Assembly: GCF_041146795.1 (NCBI RefSeq)
Contig: NC_135177.1
Span: 1,603,060-1,667,059, forward strand
Length of the DNA stretch: 64,000 nucleotides
Source: Maylandia zebra
Taxonomy: Eukaryota > Chordata > Actinopteri > Cichliformes > Cichlidae
Reading direction: 5' to 3'
Shown here: in pieces, positions 45,090 through 56,516 of the stretch
Numbering within the stretch: the first letter of the stretch is position 1
Layout of the letters: each line of letters starts with the position of its first letter
Translations under genes and position numbers: made by a program
Notes under the pieces: generated by a model
Databases searched by the model: none
What the model was told of the DNA's origin: nothing
The model's input: the letters and a program-made list of their open reading frames with translations, nothing else

Positions 45090-48000
45090 CATCCAAGATG
45101 GCGCCACGGTAGGCAGCCTGTTTCCTCAGCTCCCAGCTTTTTCCTTTCCTTTCTGTTTTTTCTTGTGCTTTAAGCTTTTTTTACCCGACACTCTTGGTCG
45201 TGTTTTATTTGTTGTGCAACGGGACATGGACCCACAAATTTTCATGAGAGTAGTAGTATGTCTTCTACTCTTTTTGGGACTTTTTACCACCACTTCTGGA
45301 GAATCTGTAAGCCAAGCCATTGTTTACAGTACGGAGCAGCTGCTAGCACTGGGCAACAGGAAAGTACTCCCGGAGGAGCGACCCAAGATTCCAAAGGAAT
45401 TACAACGTTGGAGGAGGGGACGCAGGGCTGGAGTGAAGTACCAGGAAAGAAGGAGACGGTACAAACCAAGCATTCCATCCATTCTCATGGGTAATGTAAG
45501 ATCTTTACCCAACAAGATGGAAGAGCTAATTGCGCTAACCAGACTGCAGTGGGAGTACAAGCAGAGCAGCCTCCTCCTGTTCACTGAGACATGGCTCATG
45601 GACCACACACCGGACTGTTATAACTCTGGATGGCTTTCAACTGGTTAGAGCACCGGAGTGCAATGGAGAGTGGTAAGAGGAGAGGTGGGGGACTAGCAAT
45701 GTCTGTCAATGAGAGATGGTGTAACCCGGGGCACATCACTGTGAAGGAACAGAGCTGTACCAAAGACATTGAACTGTTGGCAGTTAGCGTCCGGCCATAC
45801 CACCTGGCCAGGGAATTTTCACACGTTATTGTGCTGACTGTTTACATCCCACCCTCGGCCGACGCTACAGCAGCCTGTGAGTACATTCACTCCACTGTCT
45901 CAGCTACAGATGGCACATCGGCAGTCCCTCATTATTATTTCTGGGGACTTCAATCATGCCTCACTATCTGTCACTCTCCCTAACTTCTCCCAGTACGTTG
46001 ACTGACATACAAGGGACAGCAAAACCCTGGATCTATTGTTTGCCAACACGAAGCAGGCTTACAGTGCATCACCCCTCCCCCCGCTTGGCCACTCAGACCA
46101 CAACCTGGTCCTTCTCCACCACACCTACACTCCCATGGTGAAGAGGAACCCCCCCACGAAGAAGGTGATAAGGGTGTGGTCTGAGGAATGCACTGAGGCC
46201 TTAAGAGACTGTTTTGAATGCACAGACTGGCAGGAACTCTGCAAGCCTCACGGTGAGGACATCGACCTCACTCACTGCATCGCGGACTACATTCATTTCT
46301 GTGTTGAGAACACTGTGCCTACCAAGAAGATACAGTGTTTCTCAAACAATAAACCGTGGGTCACCCCAGAACTGAAGGCCCTGCTGAACAAGAAGAAGAG
46401 TGCTTTCTGGTCGGGAAACAAGGAGGAACTGAAGAAAGTCCAAAAGGATCTTAAGTACAAGATCCGAGAAGGCAAGGAGCGCTTCAGTAGGAAGATGGAA
46501 AACCAACTCCAACAGAAAAACGTCAAACAACAACAACAACAACAACAATCTTTATTTATATAGCACATTAAAAGCCAGGGGCATGCCAAAGTGCTTTACA
46601 TAAAACAATAAAACAATAAAATGATTTACACTAAAACATCGGAGTCATATAAGTGTGGGATTATGTTCACAGGTAAAAACCACTAATAGGAATAATCTAT
46701 AGCACACAGCTATAGCAAAGTAGAACTGTGCCATCATACACAGTGATAGAGAACATAGACAATGCAACAATAAAATAATAAAATAATTAGCACTATAACG
46801 TCAAAGAAGTCTGGAGGAACATGAAACAAATCTCTGGACATTTCCAGGATAATGGAGGAGCCACAGTGTCTGCTGGCCGGGGGTGGGCTAACGACTTGAA
46901 TCTGTTTTTTAACAGATTTGACAATGGCCCACTGATCACCGATCCCACCCCCCAGGTTCCATTAACCCCCCTCCATTTGCCACCCCCCCCTCCGGGTGCA
47001 ATGCCATTGTCACCTGAGCTCTCCTCTCACCACAACCCTGCTTCACCCCTATCCACACATCTATCCACAACGAAGCGAGCCCCACCCCCCACTCCAGCCC
47101 AGCCTCGCATCTACTTCACAGCTGATCAGGTGAGAAATCAGCTCAAGAGGACGAAGGCAAGGAAGGCAGCAGGTCCGGATGGAATCTGCTCCAGACTGCT
47201 CAGGGACTGTGCAGACCAGCTCTGTCAGGTGGCCCTGTACATCTTCAACCTGAGCCTGAGCCTGGAGAGGGTTCCTGAACTGTGGAAGACTTCCTGTGTG
47301 GTTCCGGTGCCAAAAATCGCACACCCCAGGGAGCCCAACCACTTCAGGCCTGTTGCCTTGACTTCTCATCTGATGAAGACCATGGAAAGGCTCATCCTGC
47401 ACTACCTTCAGCCACTGGTGGGCTCAGTGTTGGACCCCCTGCAGTTCGCCTACCGTTCTGGAATTGGGGTGGATGACGCTGTCATCTACCTGCTACACCG
47501 ATTCCTCTCTCACTTAGAGCAGACGGGGAGCACTGTGAGGATCATGTTTTTTGACTTCTCCAGTGCTTTCAACACCATCCAACCCGCACTACTGAGAGGG
47601 AAGCTGGAGGGAGCCGGAGTAGGCACACAGCTGACTGCATGGACCATCGACTACCTTACCAACAGACCACAGTATGTGAGGCTCCATGACTGTGTGTCTG
47701 AGGTGGTAATCTGCAGCACGGGGGCACCACAGGGCACGGTTCTCTCACCTTTCCTGTTCAGCCTTTACACTTCAGACTTCTGTTATAATTCGGACGATTG
47801 CCATCTACAGAAGTTCTCAGATGATACAGCCATCATTGGATGCGTATCAGACGGGAATGATCAGGAATACAGGGGGGTCATCAGTGACTTTGTTGGCTGG
47901 TGTGAGACCAACGTACTCCAAATCAACGCCGGCAAGACAAAGGAGATGATCATAGACTTCAGGAGGAAGTCACCCCCTGCAACACCGGTGAACATCCAAG

Positions 48001-48770
48001 GGAAAGACATTGAGATAGTGGACTCTTATAAGTACCTGGGTGTTCACCTCAACAATAAACTGGACTGGACTACAAATACAAACGTCCTGTATAAGAAGGG
48101 CCAGAGTCGACTCCACCTGCTGAGGAGACTGAGGTCCTACGGAGTCTGCAGGACTCTGTTATTCTATGACACTGTGGTAGCATCTGCCCTTTTCTATGCA
48201 GTGGCCTGCTGGGGGAGTGGATGCACGGACAGGAGCAGGATTGACAAACTGGTGCGGAGGTCTGGCTCCGTGCTGGGATGTCCCCTGGAGTCTGTGGAGG
48301 TGGTTGGTGAGGGGAGGATGTTAGTAAAGCTGACATCCATCATGAACAACCCACATCACCCACTGCATGAGTCTGTGAGTGGGCTGAGCAGCTCCTTTAG
48401 TCAGAGACTGAAACACCCTCGCTGCAGGAAGGAGCGCTTTCACAGATCATTCATCCCAACAGCAGTTAGACTCTATAACTCCTCAATCATGATGTCATAA
48501 GTCACTGGACACTGTGAACATCCACGGTCACCACTTCATGCATAATGGACCCTCCATGACCTTCCAAGCTATATAGTTTATTTCTTCCATATTTCCAACC
48601 ATATCCATAATCACATACTGTGTATGCTACCATTGTATATAGTGTATTATCTTACTTTTTTCCATTGATTGTACTTAATTGTATTTCTGTATTTCCTTCA
48701 TATATCTGTACTTGAGCTGAGGTGACGCAAAAATTTCCCCGTTGTGGGATCAATAAAGTCTTATCTTAAT
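45090..48770 (+). mobile_element. nearly full-length Rex1 LINE, damaged
   Basis: This copy carries endonuclease and RT. It probably starts near 45090 (CAAGATGGCGCC), with a frame from ATG 45226. Order: hydrophobic N-terminal segment VVVCLLLFLGLFTTTSG, then basic RWRRGRRAGVKYQERRRRYK, endonuclease motifs MGNVRSLPNKMEEL, LLLFTETWL, ISGDFNHA and LGHSDHNLV, then RT 46821-48500 with AAGPDGI, the FSSAFNTI motif, GAPQGTVLSPFLF and the active site FSDDTAIIG. The end is AATAAAG plus TCTTATCTTA. Damage: frameshifts near 45640 and 45930, an in-frame TGA at 46003, and an insertion at 46528-46796. The RT half is open for 559 residues. TTCTCCAGTGCTTTCAACAC matches the usual Rex1 RT primer region from memory. 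Confidence 0.9.
46528..46796 (-). mobile_element. 269-base retroposed insertion inside the Rex1 ORF
   Basis: It is flanked by AACGTCAAA at 46519-46527 and 46797-46805. Read on the minus strand it ends CTATATAAATAAAG followed by (TTG)n, a short-tandem tail. Removing it with one duplication rejoins the host frame as NVK then EVWRNMKQI. It is a SINE or 5'-truncated LINE tail, related by its end to the repeat at 7600. Confidence 0.88.
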
Positions 48771-48899
48771 AACAAAAAAATATAAAACACCAATAGCATG
48801 TAAGAGTCCTGACCATAACACTGTCCTGAGTGTGTTTCCTCCTTATTGGCTCTTAAAACGTTTTTCCTTCTTCCGCTGAAGTTCAATACTCTTTTCTGA

Positions 48900-49170
48900 C
48901 AAAGTTGGATTTTTACTCAGTTGTATATAGAATTTGTATTCTATTTTTATCCTATTGTATATTTTATTCTATTTTATTCTACTGTATATAGTATTTTATT
49001 TTATTCTATTCTGTACAGTTGTGTACAGTATTTTATTCTCATTGTATTATAATTTTTTCTATACAACTTTTGCACGTGGGAAATTTGTTTTGTCACAGCA
49101 GGAAGTTGCTGTGACAAAACAAATTTCCCACGTGTGGGACTAATGGAGGTTATCTTATCTTATCTTATTA
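48900..49170 (+). mobile_element. Rex1 3' UTR-only copy
   Basis: This matches the 3' UTR of the Rex1 at 27560-27794: ACTCAGTTGTATATAG, the T-rich middle, ACAGTTGTGTAC, and finally CCCACGTGTGGGACTAAT plus TTATCTTATCTTA. No coding region is attached. It contains a perfect hairpin not present in the other copy. Confidence 0.85.
49073..49134. repeat. perfect hairpin, 28-base arms
   Basis: Arms 49073-49100 and 49107-49134 are exact reverse complements with loop GGAAGT. The related copy at about 27715-27765 has only the right arm in place, with other sequence before it, so the left arm is a new inverted copy. Confidence 0.95.
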
Positions 49171-49598
49171 CAAACTCCATTTGGATTAGGATAAAAGAAA
49201 ATTCCCTCTTGCTTCTGCCTCCAGGCTTTAGCATTCTCGCATCCCCCCTGCAGCCTCCATTTCCCCATAACCAACAGCACACCGAGCATCTGTTCTGCTG
49301 AAGCCGCCTTATAATATTTTTGCTATTTGATGTTTACTGTCTTGTTAAATACAGAGACAGCCAGGAGTTCCTAAAGGTGCGTTTTTTGGGTTTTATGTTA
49401 TGTTACGTCGTTATTTTAAGTCCGTGTTGACAGAAAAAAACCCCACTGTTACAGTTTGTCTGGATCCATGGTTGTCTTGAGTCAACCATGTCCACTCCAG
49501 TCCGCTAGGTGGCAGCGCTGCATTGACACTGTCACAACTCCCGGCAGCACAAACGCGTCAACTGTCCGGAAATAAAAACTACTTGCGGAAAAGGGAAC

Positions 49599-52500
49599 AT
49601 GGAAGCGGCAGTGTTCATTTTGTCTCTTGTGGATTGTTGTGCGCTGATTTTCCTCTCCGTTTACTTCGTATCCTTTTCGATTCAGTGAGTCGGGCGACGG
49701 TACTCGTCTGCGTCAAAGCGGTTTTCTGTCCGAGAGCTTTGCTGAAGTCTTCTCCGTATAAAAAAGCTAATTTAATAGCAGCCAGCTAGCTTGTTAGCCG
49801 CCTTGTTATGAGCGTTGTAGTCGGGCTTGTGTGACGGAATAAGTGTATGAAAGTTTGTAGAGTGTTTTGAGTTAGCAGTCACGAAGAGCCGCTATCTGCA
49901 AATATCTCTGTACTGATAGTTTCATTTCACACTGTCGGCTTTTATATTTCAGTCCCACGCAGCGCTGGGTGACCCACGCAGCGGTGCGGTGCGTGGGTCC
50001 ACTGTTGCTGGACCGATCGGCGATGAAAAATGAGGCCAGTCCAGCACATCCTTAATATGTATGTATATATTTTAAAGGATAATCAAAGGAGCCAGTCGAG
50101 GTCCTGAATGCAACATCCTTTTCACAGCACATTGTACCTTAACTTGAAATATAGATTATAACCTTGTCTGACCTAGAATGTGACTACATCAATGCTAGAG
50201 CCTGCTGTTCCAAGCTGAACAAAGTAAGTTGTCTTATTGATTTCATAGATATGGTTGATGATGCAGTTGATCTTTTACCCCCCGTCGTTTATGAAATAAT
50301 CATCGCTTTTCTTTTTGTAACCGACTGTAAAGATCATTTTCACGCTCAGATTTCTAATCTGTAATTCAAATGTTTGTTTGATGTTTAGTGGGTAATTCCA
50401 GAGATGGTTGCCCAGTGTCTTTCCACCATGCTCATGTTGGTCTCGATGCACTGGTTCATCCTCCTCCTCAACCTGCCTGTAGCAGCCTGGAACATTTACA
50501 GGTATGCCCATCCAGTCTCAGCATCAGTTAGGTCCACCACGGCTACACGTGCATGTCGGGATCCTTTCTCTTTTGTAGTTGTTCCTTTTATGTCACGTGG
50601 TTGGAAAAATAATTAAAGCAGCAATGATCGGGCCCTCACCCAAGAGGCTTCTTGGGTTCTAAAGCCAAAAGATAAAAATCCCAATATTTAAAGTGGACCT
50701 GAAACACTACATGTATACAGGCTAACATGAATAACTGTCTGTGTCGCTGGATTTAAGAAACAAGTGCTTTAAAACATGTTTAGTGCCATCTAGTGTCGGT
50801 ACAGAACATGATGTCACCAGGTTGGCTGGTGCTAATGCTGCTTACATTCATTTGTTAGCAGACTAGTGACCAAAACTCAAAATGAGTCTGTGGGCATCAC
50901 TGTTGTATTGTCCCTTGGTACAGCAGTGTGCACTGCTGCACTGAAACAGGAAGTGTTAGCTGTATGTTCGGTTCTGTAAAGCACTTTATAAATGAGACCT
51001 GTGTGGAGGAGAGCCTGTTTGAGTCACCAGACCAACCAGCTGGACTGTGACGCTGGTATGTTCCTCGCCAGGCTGGATGCACCAAGCCGTACGATCTCCA
51101 GGCAAAGCAATGCAGTCGTTGTCATTTCATACAGTCTCTCTCAAGCACACCAGACAGTTCAGATCGTGTCTCTTCCTCGCAGTCACCATTTTATTTCTTT
51201 TTTCCGATTGCACGCATCGACCTATTTTTCCCAGTTGTGCTTCAACAAGATACATAGTTGTTTGTGGTGTGCACGTAGGAACCTGTTGTTTTACTGTTTT
51301 GCTTGGGAGACGATTGAAATAGAGCTGATCACATGGGCTGACTGCACCGCTCGCTGCATCCAGCCACATGAGGAAAATCAGACTCAAACAGGCTCCTCTA
51401 CACACCTCTCATTTAAGCCCACTGTATAAAACCCAACATTACAGCTAACAGCTGGATGCTCCTGTTTCCTGAAGCACTTACTGCTGAAGACGGAGTGAAA
51501 GTACGTCCTTATATTTGTTAACACGAAACTCCTCGTTATTGGTTCTGTCACTAGTTGGCTAATAAACTAATGCAAGTCCATTAGCAGCAACTAACCAATC
51601 AGATGATGTCATGTTCTGTACTGGCACAAAACATGTAAAACTTTAAGCACTTATTTCTTAAAGGAGTCGAGCTTTCCAAGCTTAAGACTAGCATGACCCG
51701 AGAACCTACACAGACCTGACAAAAGTCAGAGCTCGTTCCTACAAGAAGTCCTGCCATTAATTAATGCTTCGATGTTAAATATGATCAACCTATCTCTAAT
51801 GATCGGCTATGTACCACAGGCCTTCAAGCTGGCTGTAGTTAAACCTTTACTCAAAAAGCATCTCTAGACCCAGCAGTCTTAGCTAATTATAGGCCAATCT
51901 CCAACCTTCCTTTATATCAAACATCCTTGAAAGAGTAGTTGTCAAACAGCTAACAGATCATCTGCAGAGGTTTATTTGAAGAGTTTCAGTCAGGTTTCAG
52001 AGCTCATCACAGCACAGAAACAGCTTTAGTGAAGGTTACAAATGATCTTCTTATGGCCTCTGACAGTGGACTCATCTCTGTGCTTGTCCTGCTAGACCTC
52101 AGTGCAGCGTTCGATACTGTCGACCATAATATCCTATTAGAGCAGCTGTAGGTGTTACAGGTACTGCACTGCAGTACACAATGTGTTGAATCTTATCTTA
52201 ATGACCATTAGAGCACTTTGCTCTCAGACTCTCGTGGACTTTCTTCATACATCTAGAAAGCTGAGGAACTGCAGTTGGTTACCAAAATAAAGGTTTGGAT
52301 GTACTGTACCGTTATTCAGACCTTTACACAAAGAGCGACAAATGAATCGTTTCATCAGGCGAGTGGCAGAAGCTCTTCCTTCTCATGTTCTATCAAAGAG
52401 CAGGGTTATACTGTGTCGGGACCAGCAGACACCTTAACAGTACTAACCAGTGACTAAACCTTCGGTCACAGACGATCAGCTGGAACAGTCGTACTGGTGT

Positions 52501-52793
52501 TTAGAGTCTGCCGGGTGTGTCATCTTGATCCGTTTCACCCTGCAGGTACTTGAAGGTTCCAATGGGGAACATGGGAGTGTTTGACCCAACGGAGATCCAC
52601 AACCGAGGTCTGCTCAAGTCTCACATGAAGGAGGCCATGATTAAACTGGGTTACCACCTGCTCTGCTTCTTCATCTATTTGTACAGGTGACACACGCACA
52701 CTTTGCTAACACGTCCAGGGCTGTCTTCGCTGTTTGCACTCACATATCCGACTTGTGTTTTCCAGCATGATCCTGGCTTTGATCAACGACTGA
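49599..52793 (+). CDS. cnih4: cornichon family protein 4 (ER export cargo receptor)
   Basis: CNIH4 is a small membrane protein of the early secretory pathway; family members link transmembrane cargo, for CNIH4 including GPCRs, to COPII vesicles. Exons: 49599-49667, 50155-50223, 50389-50501, 52546-52686 and 52766-52793 (TGA). All are GT-AG and in phase, 420 bases, 139 residues, the family's usual length. The first membrane segment is [18 protein letters not shown]. Then [19 protein letters not shown], a second membrane region [23 protein letters not shown], the hallmark [20 protein letters not shown], and a last segment [22 protein letters not shown]. Nothing looks broken. Intron 3 (2 kb) carries a foldback element and an L2 fragment. 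CCGGAA and GCGGAA close before the ATG are ETS-like sites. Confidence 0.97.
50921..51486. repeat. foldback inverted-repeat element in cnih4 intron 3
   Basis: The left arm (about 50921-51100) and right arm (about 51335-51486) are imperfect reverse complements. Paired blocks include AGCCTGTTTGAGTC (left) with GACTCAAACAGGCT (right), GTTAGCTGTA with TACAGCTAAC, and GGCTGGATGCA with TGCATCCAGCC. No transposase is visible and the target duplication was not found. Confidence 0.72.
51770..52165 (+). mobile_element. L2-type LINE RT fragment in cnih4 intron 3
   Basis: Broken frames give [18 protein letters not shown], then [18 protein letters not shown], then [18 protein letters not shown], then [16 protein letters not shown]. 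This is the N-terminal half of an L2 RT, with no endonuclease and no active-site YADD. Frameshifts near 51870 and 51975 make it inactive. Confidence 0.82.
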
Positions 52794-52999
52794 GCCCGGA
52801 GCAGGCCACGGACTTCAGCTGCCAAATTCCAGACTGCAGGCTTTGCTGCGTCCCCCTCACATCCTGTGCTCCTGTACTGTATGCATTTAATGTCTCAGAA
52901 CAACTATTACATTTTTTGTATTGAATTCCAGAGTTTGACTTTGCCACATGGATATGGTTAATATTTAACCTTTCAAAGATCCACCTTCATAGCCTCCAA

Positions 53000-54098
53000 C
53001 AGAAAGCTCGTCTGCACTGTGGAAAACAATCCTTTATTTTTGAACCTCTGTTTAACACAAAGTCATTACAACCTCAACAGCTGATAGACGTTTGCAGTAT
53101 GTTTCTTTACCAATAACGATGAGCCCAATCCCTCCCAGTAATGAACTGCTTTCAGCCTCATCATGAGTGCTCATTATTCTGGTGCTTTACACAAAGTATT
53201 GCAGGTTGCTGTAAGGACTTTGGGTCGACAGCTTGTACAGAGTGGAGGACAGCTGAGTTAAATCAAGCTAACAGCGCGGGCCCTGCAGGACCCGTCTTGC
53301 TGTAGCAGCCTAAGTTATGGATCCTTCCAGTGCGCTCGGACATTCTTCTTCTCACCTCGCTGGTCGCTCTTGTGCACCAGTGTGATGCGACCCATGTAAT
53401 AACTATAACACTTCAGTTCATCCTGTAAATTGTGCTGTTTGTGCCACACGTAATGACTTTTCCCAGCTGGTGATTCAATCAGGTTCACAGTTAATGTGGT
53501 CCTTTATGGTGTGTGCATGCTGTGCTTCGTGTCAGGGTTTAACCACCTCCAACAACTAATAAGATGTTTCTATGACGCTGCTGCAGTCGATGCTCAGCAG
53601 CGTCATACGTGCACTGAATTAAGAGGCAGTCGGGATTCTGACTCTTTGATTGGCAAAGTTTTATTCTTTGGGGAAATGTTTGAAAGTTCTTGTTGTGTCA
53701 ACATAATCCTTTTTTTTTTAAAGTAAACCTTGAACTACTTCTGTCAAATCAATCCAATAAATATCCCAAACTCTCAGTCAGAGTCAGAGGTTTGAAACTG
53801 GCTCGTCGGTCTGTTTTTGTCAGTATTTGGTAACTCAGAGTTTCTCTTATTGTCTGCACCAATAGAGATCAATGAAAGTGGCCCACTCCATGTGACTGAC
53901 GTTGTGTATTTTATTGTGTAGTTTGCATATGTGCGCTCACCTGCTGCTTGGTTTGTGACCCTGCTGCTCTTTGATTTCAACACTATCCAACAGATTTACT
54001 GACAGTTTTCCAACGTTGACCTCGGGTGTCTGATTGCACTGAGGTGTAGTTGAGGTTGGATAACCAATCCAGTTCTGAGACTTATTCTGCATACAGGA

Positions 54099-54100
<2 letters not shown>
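53000..54100. other. cnih4 downstream region, nothing recognised
   Basis: No exon is supported. AATAAA at 53756-53761 is a possible but distant cnih4 polyadenylation signal. The remaining sequence shows no recognised repeat until the AC tract. Confidence 0.4.

Positions 54101-54166
<66 letters not shown>
54101..54166. repeat. (AC)33 microsatellite
   Basis: An uninterrupted run of 66 bases, the longest microsatellite in the window. Confidence 0.96.
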
Positions 54167-54171
<5 letters not shown>

Positions 54172-54797
54172 TCCTTACAAAGCCAGCATGGTCACCTGTT
54201 GCAGTCGTGTGCTGTACCAAGTACAGGAACCTGAATAAATATTTTCGTTCCATTGCACTTCCTGGCATTCCTGTGATGAATAGGCTTCTGTACATGTGTT
54301 TAAAAAGAATCATTTTGAGTAGAAAGCTGAAATGTGCAGATTTCTCATCACCACAGTGAGAGAAACTAAAGCTGACTCAGCTGCAGAAACTGGCCGTTTG
54401 TCTCCAAACAACTTCAGTCTGCACATTTCAGCAGATTTTCAACTTAACTTTGAAATTTCAACTTTATTCTCAACATGATCAATGACATATTTTCTTAATG
54501 TAACCTTAGTACTCTGTAGTGTTGTACACCAGCTTTTTAAATGTATTTCACCAGGAGGTGAAAGGAAGAACTTATTCTGTTTGCACAGAGTTCTTGAAGA
54601 AGTATTTTTGTATGCCTTCTCTCTCCTGGACGTCCAATCATTATTTGGTTATATTTTAGATTTTTATAGTTTTGATTAAAAGTTTAAGATTGTTTACTAG
54701 TAAACAATCGACTGCCTCTCTCAGATGTAATGAGAGGCAAATGTAATCTCTTTCAGTACGACAACAGCAAGGAGAAACTTGTGCATATAAATTTGAC

Positions 54798-55026
54798 CTG
54801 GGGTGTCCAACTCCAGGCCTCGAGGGCCGGTGTCCTGCAGGTTTTAGATCTCACCCTGGGTCAACACACCCGAGTCACATGATGAGTTCATTCCCAGGCC
54901 TCTGGAGAACTTCAGGACATGTTGAGGAGGTCATTCAGCCATTTGAATCAGCTGTGATGGATCAAGGACACATCTAAAACCTGCAGGACTTGTTGTGTCC
55001 TCGAGGCCTGGAGTTGGACACCCCTG
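54798..55026. mobile_element. hAT-type MITE, about 230 bases
   Basis: Left end CTGGGGTGTCCAACTCCAGG and right end, inverted, CAGGGGTGTCCAACTCCAGG, each followed inward by CCTCGAGG. No clear target duplication was found. The element is non-coding. Confidence 0.7.
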
Positions 55027-55593
55027 AACTAGAGTGTTCATCAAGATCTAACAAATAAAAGGATGACTGTGTCAAGAACCTCATAAGATTATATGGCTGG
55101 GGCCCACCTCAGATTAATCTGTGTAGCCAAATAATTATAATATAAAACTATGAAATCACATATTTTTCATTTTTGGTATTTTATTGTTTACTGAAAAAAC
55201 CACAGCCTGCACAGTTTGGTGTGGAAGAAGTGACGAAAAGCTAAGAGAGAAAAACAAAGATCGATATAGCAAAGTGTACCAAATGAACCAACATGTTAGC
55301 TGCTGCTGCTGCTAATAACAGGACAAGCAAGATCTCACAAGGAGCCCACAGCCACAGGAGGCTGCTGTTGTAGCTGCAGCTGTGAAGTGCCGGCAGAAGG
55401 ACAGCAGTCCCAACAACAGAGTAAGGACGAGGTGGAGGTAAGTGAAATTAAGGTAAGGAAACAGGTGGAGAGATATAATAAGGAAGAGTGGTTGATAACG
55501 GTTCCGATGGGGTTTCCAGATACAGACGAATGGTGATGGCTAACCGGACACAGCGGTGGTGGACAAGCAGAAGAAGAGAGCTGTAGTGATGAT

Positions 55594-55812
55594 GGCCGCA
55601 TCAGGAAGAACGAGAACATGGGGGTGAAGGTAACAGTGGTCCCCGAGGTAATCGGAGCACTCAGAGCAGTGTCCCCGAACCTGGGCGAGTGGCTCCAGCA
55701 GATCCCAGGAACAACAGCGGAGATCTCTGTCCAGAAGAGCGCCGTCCTGGGAACAGCTAAGATGCTGCAGGACCCTCAAGCTCCCAGGCCTCTGGTAGAG
55801 GACCGAGCTTGA
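55594..55812 (+). mobile_element. non-LTR retrotransposon ORF2 C-terminal fragment
   Basis: The frame VKVTVVPEVIGALRAVSP, then GEWLQQIPGTTAEISVQKSAVLGTAKML, resembles the C-terminal tail of a common fish LINE ORF2. Only this end remains. The clade was not determined. Confidence 0.5.
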
Positions 55813-55819
55813 AGGATAT

Positions 55820-56510
55820 AGATGAAGGATGTTGCATCACTCCAAATATACATAAAATGTACACAATTTTTCTGACAGTCAGCAAATACATGTAGATTTC
55901 TCAGGACTGATTTTCTCCTTAAAGAGTTGTAAATCAGCGGAGTGATTATTTCCTGCACATGAACAGCACTTATTATTATTAGTAGCAGCAGAATGCTGAA
56001 GCAGTGTTCACACTATTAAGATTTAAACCTTTATTAATACAAATGCTTTACAATCATTCAAATATGATCTAAATCTTTATTATTGTTTATATATTATTGC
56101 AGCTTGTTCTTCCATGCATTGTTGTGAGTACTGCCTGCTTTTTCATCAGGCAGAACCTTCATGTTGCTGTGATGTGCATGTTTTTCTTATTGTGGTGCAT
56201 TTGCATGGGTTTGGTTTTATTTGTTAACTGTTAACTTTTGTCACGTCAGCATCGTTTCCCTAACATACCTCAGATTGGCTCATTAACACGACTGAGTACC
56301 TGACAAGAAGGCTGGAAGAGCCAATCGGCTGGGGGGGCAGAGCTCGAGACAGATGTTAGAGTTGCAGCTGTTCACCGCCTCCACTGCAGCCTGCTAGAGA
56401 AAGAAGCCTGACATGCGGCTCACTACGAGCCTTTCGCAGCCCTGTGAGTAATCTCGGGGATTTCTTCGGTGTGAATGTGTAAGATAGTGGCTGCACATGG
56501 ACGGTACTTC
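55820..56510. other. intergenic, nothing recognised
   Basis: AT-rich at first, then a GC-richer part around 56280-56460 without a recognised gene or repeat. Confidence 0.35.
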
Positions 56511-56516
56511 AGATTA

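Noticed and set aside
46528-46560. Poly-glutamine run in the Rex1 frame
   Set aside because: It is the (TTG)n tail of the inserted retroposon read in the wrong sense, not part of the Rex1 protein.
55540-55779. Minus-strand frame of 79 residues
   Set aside because: It overlaps the LINE ORF2 C-terminal fragment read on the plus strand, which has recognisable similarity.
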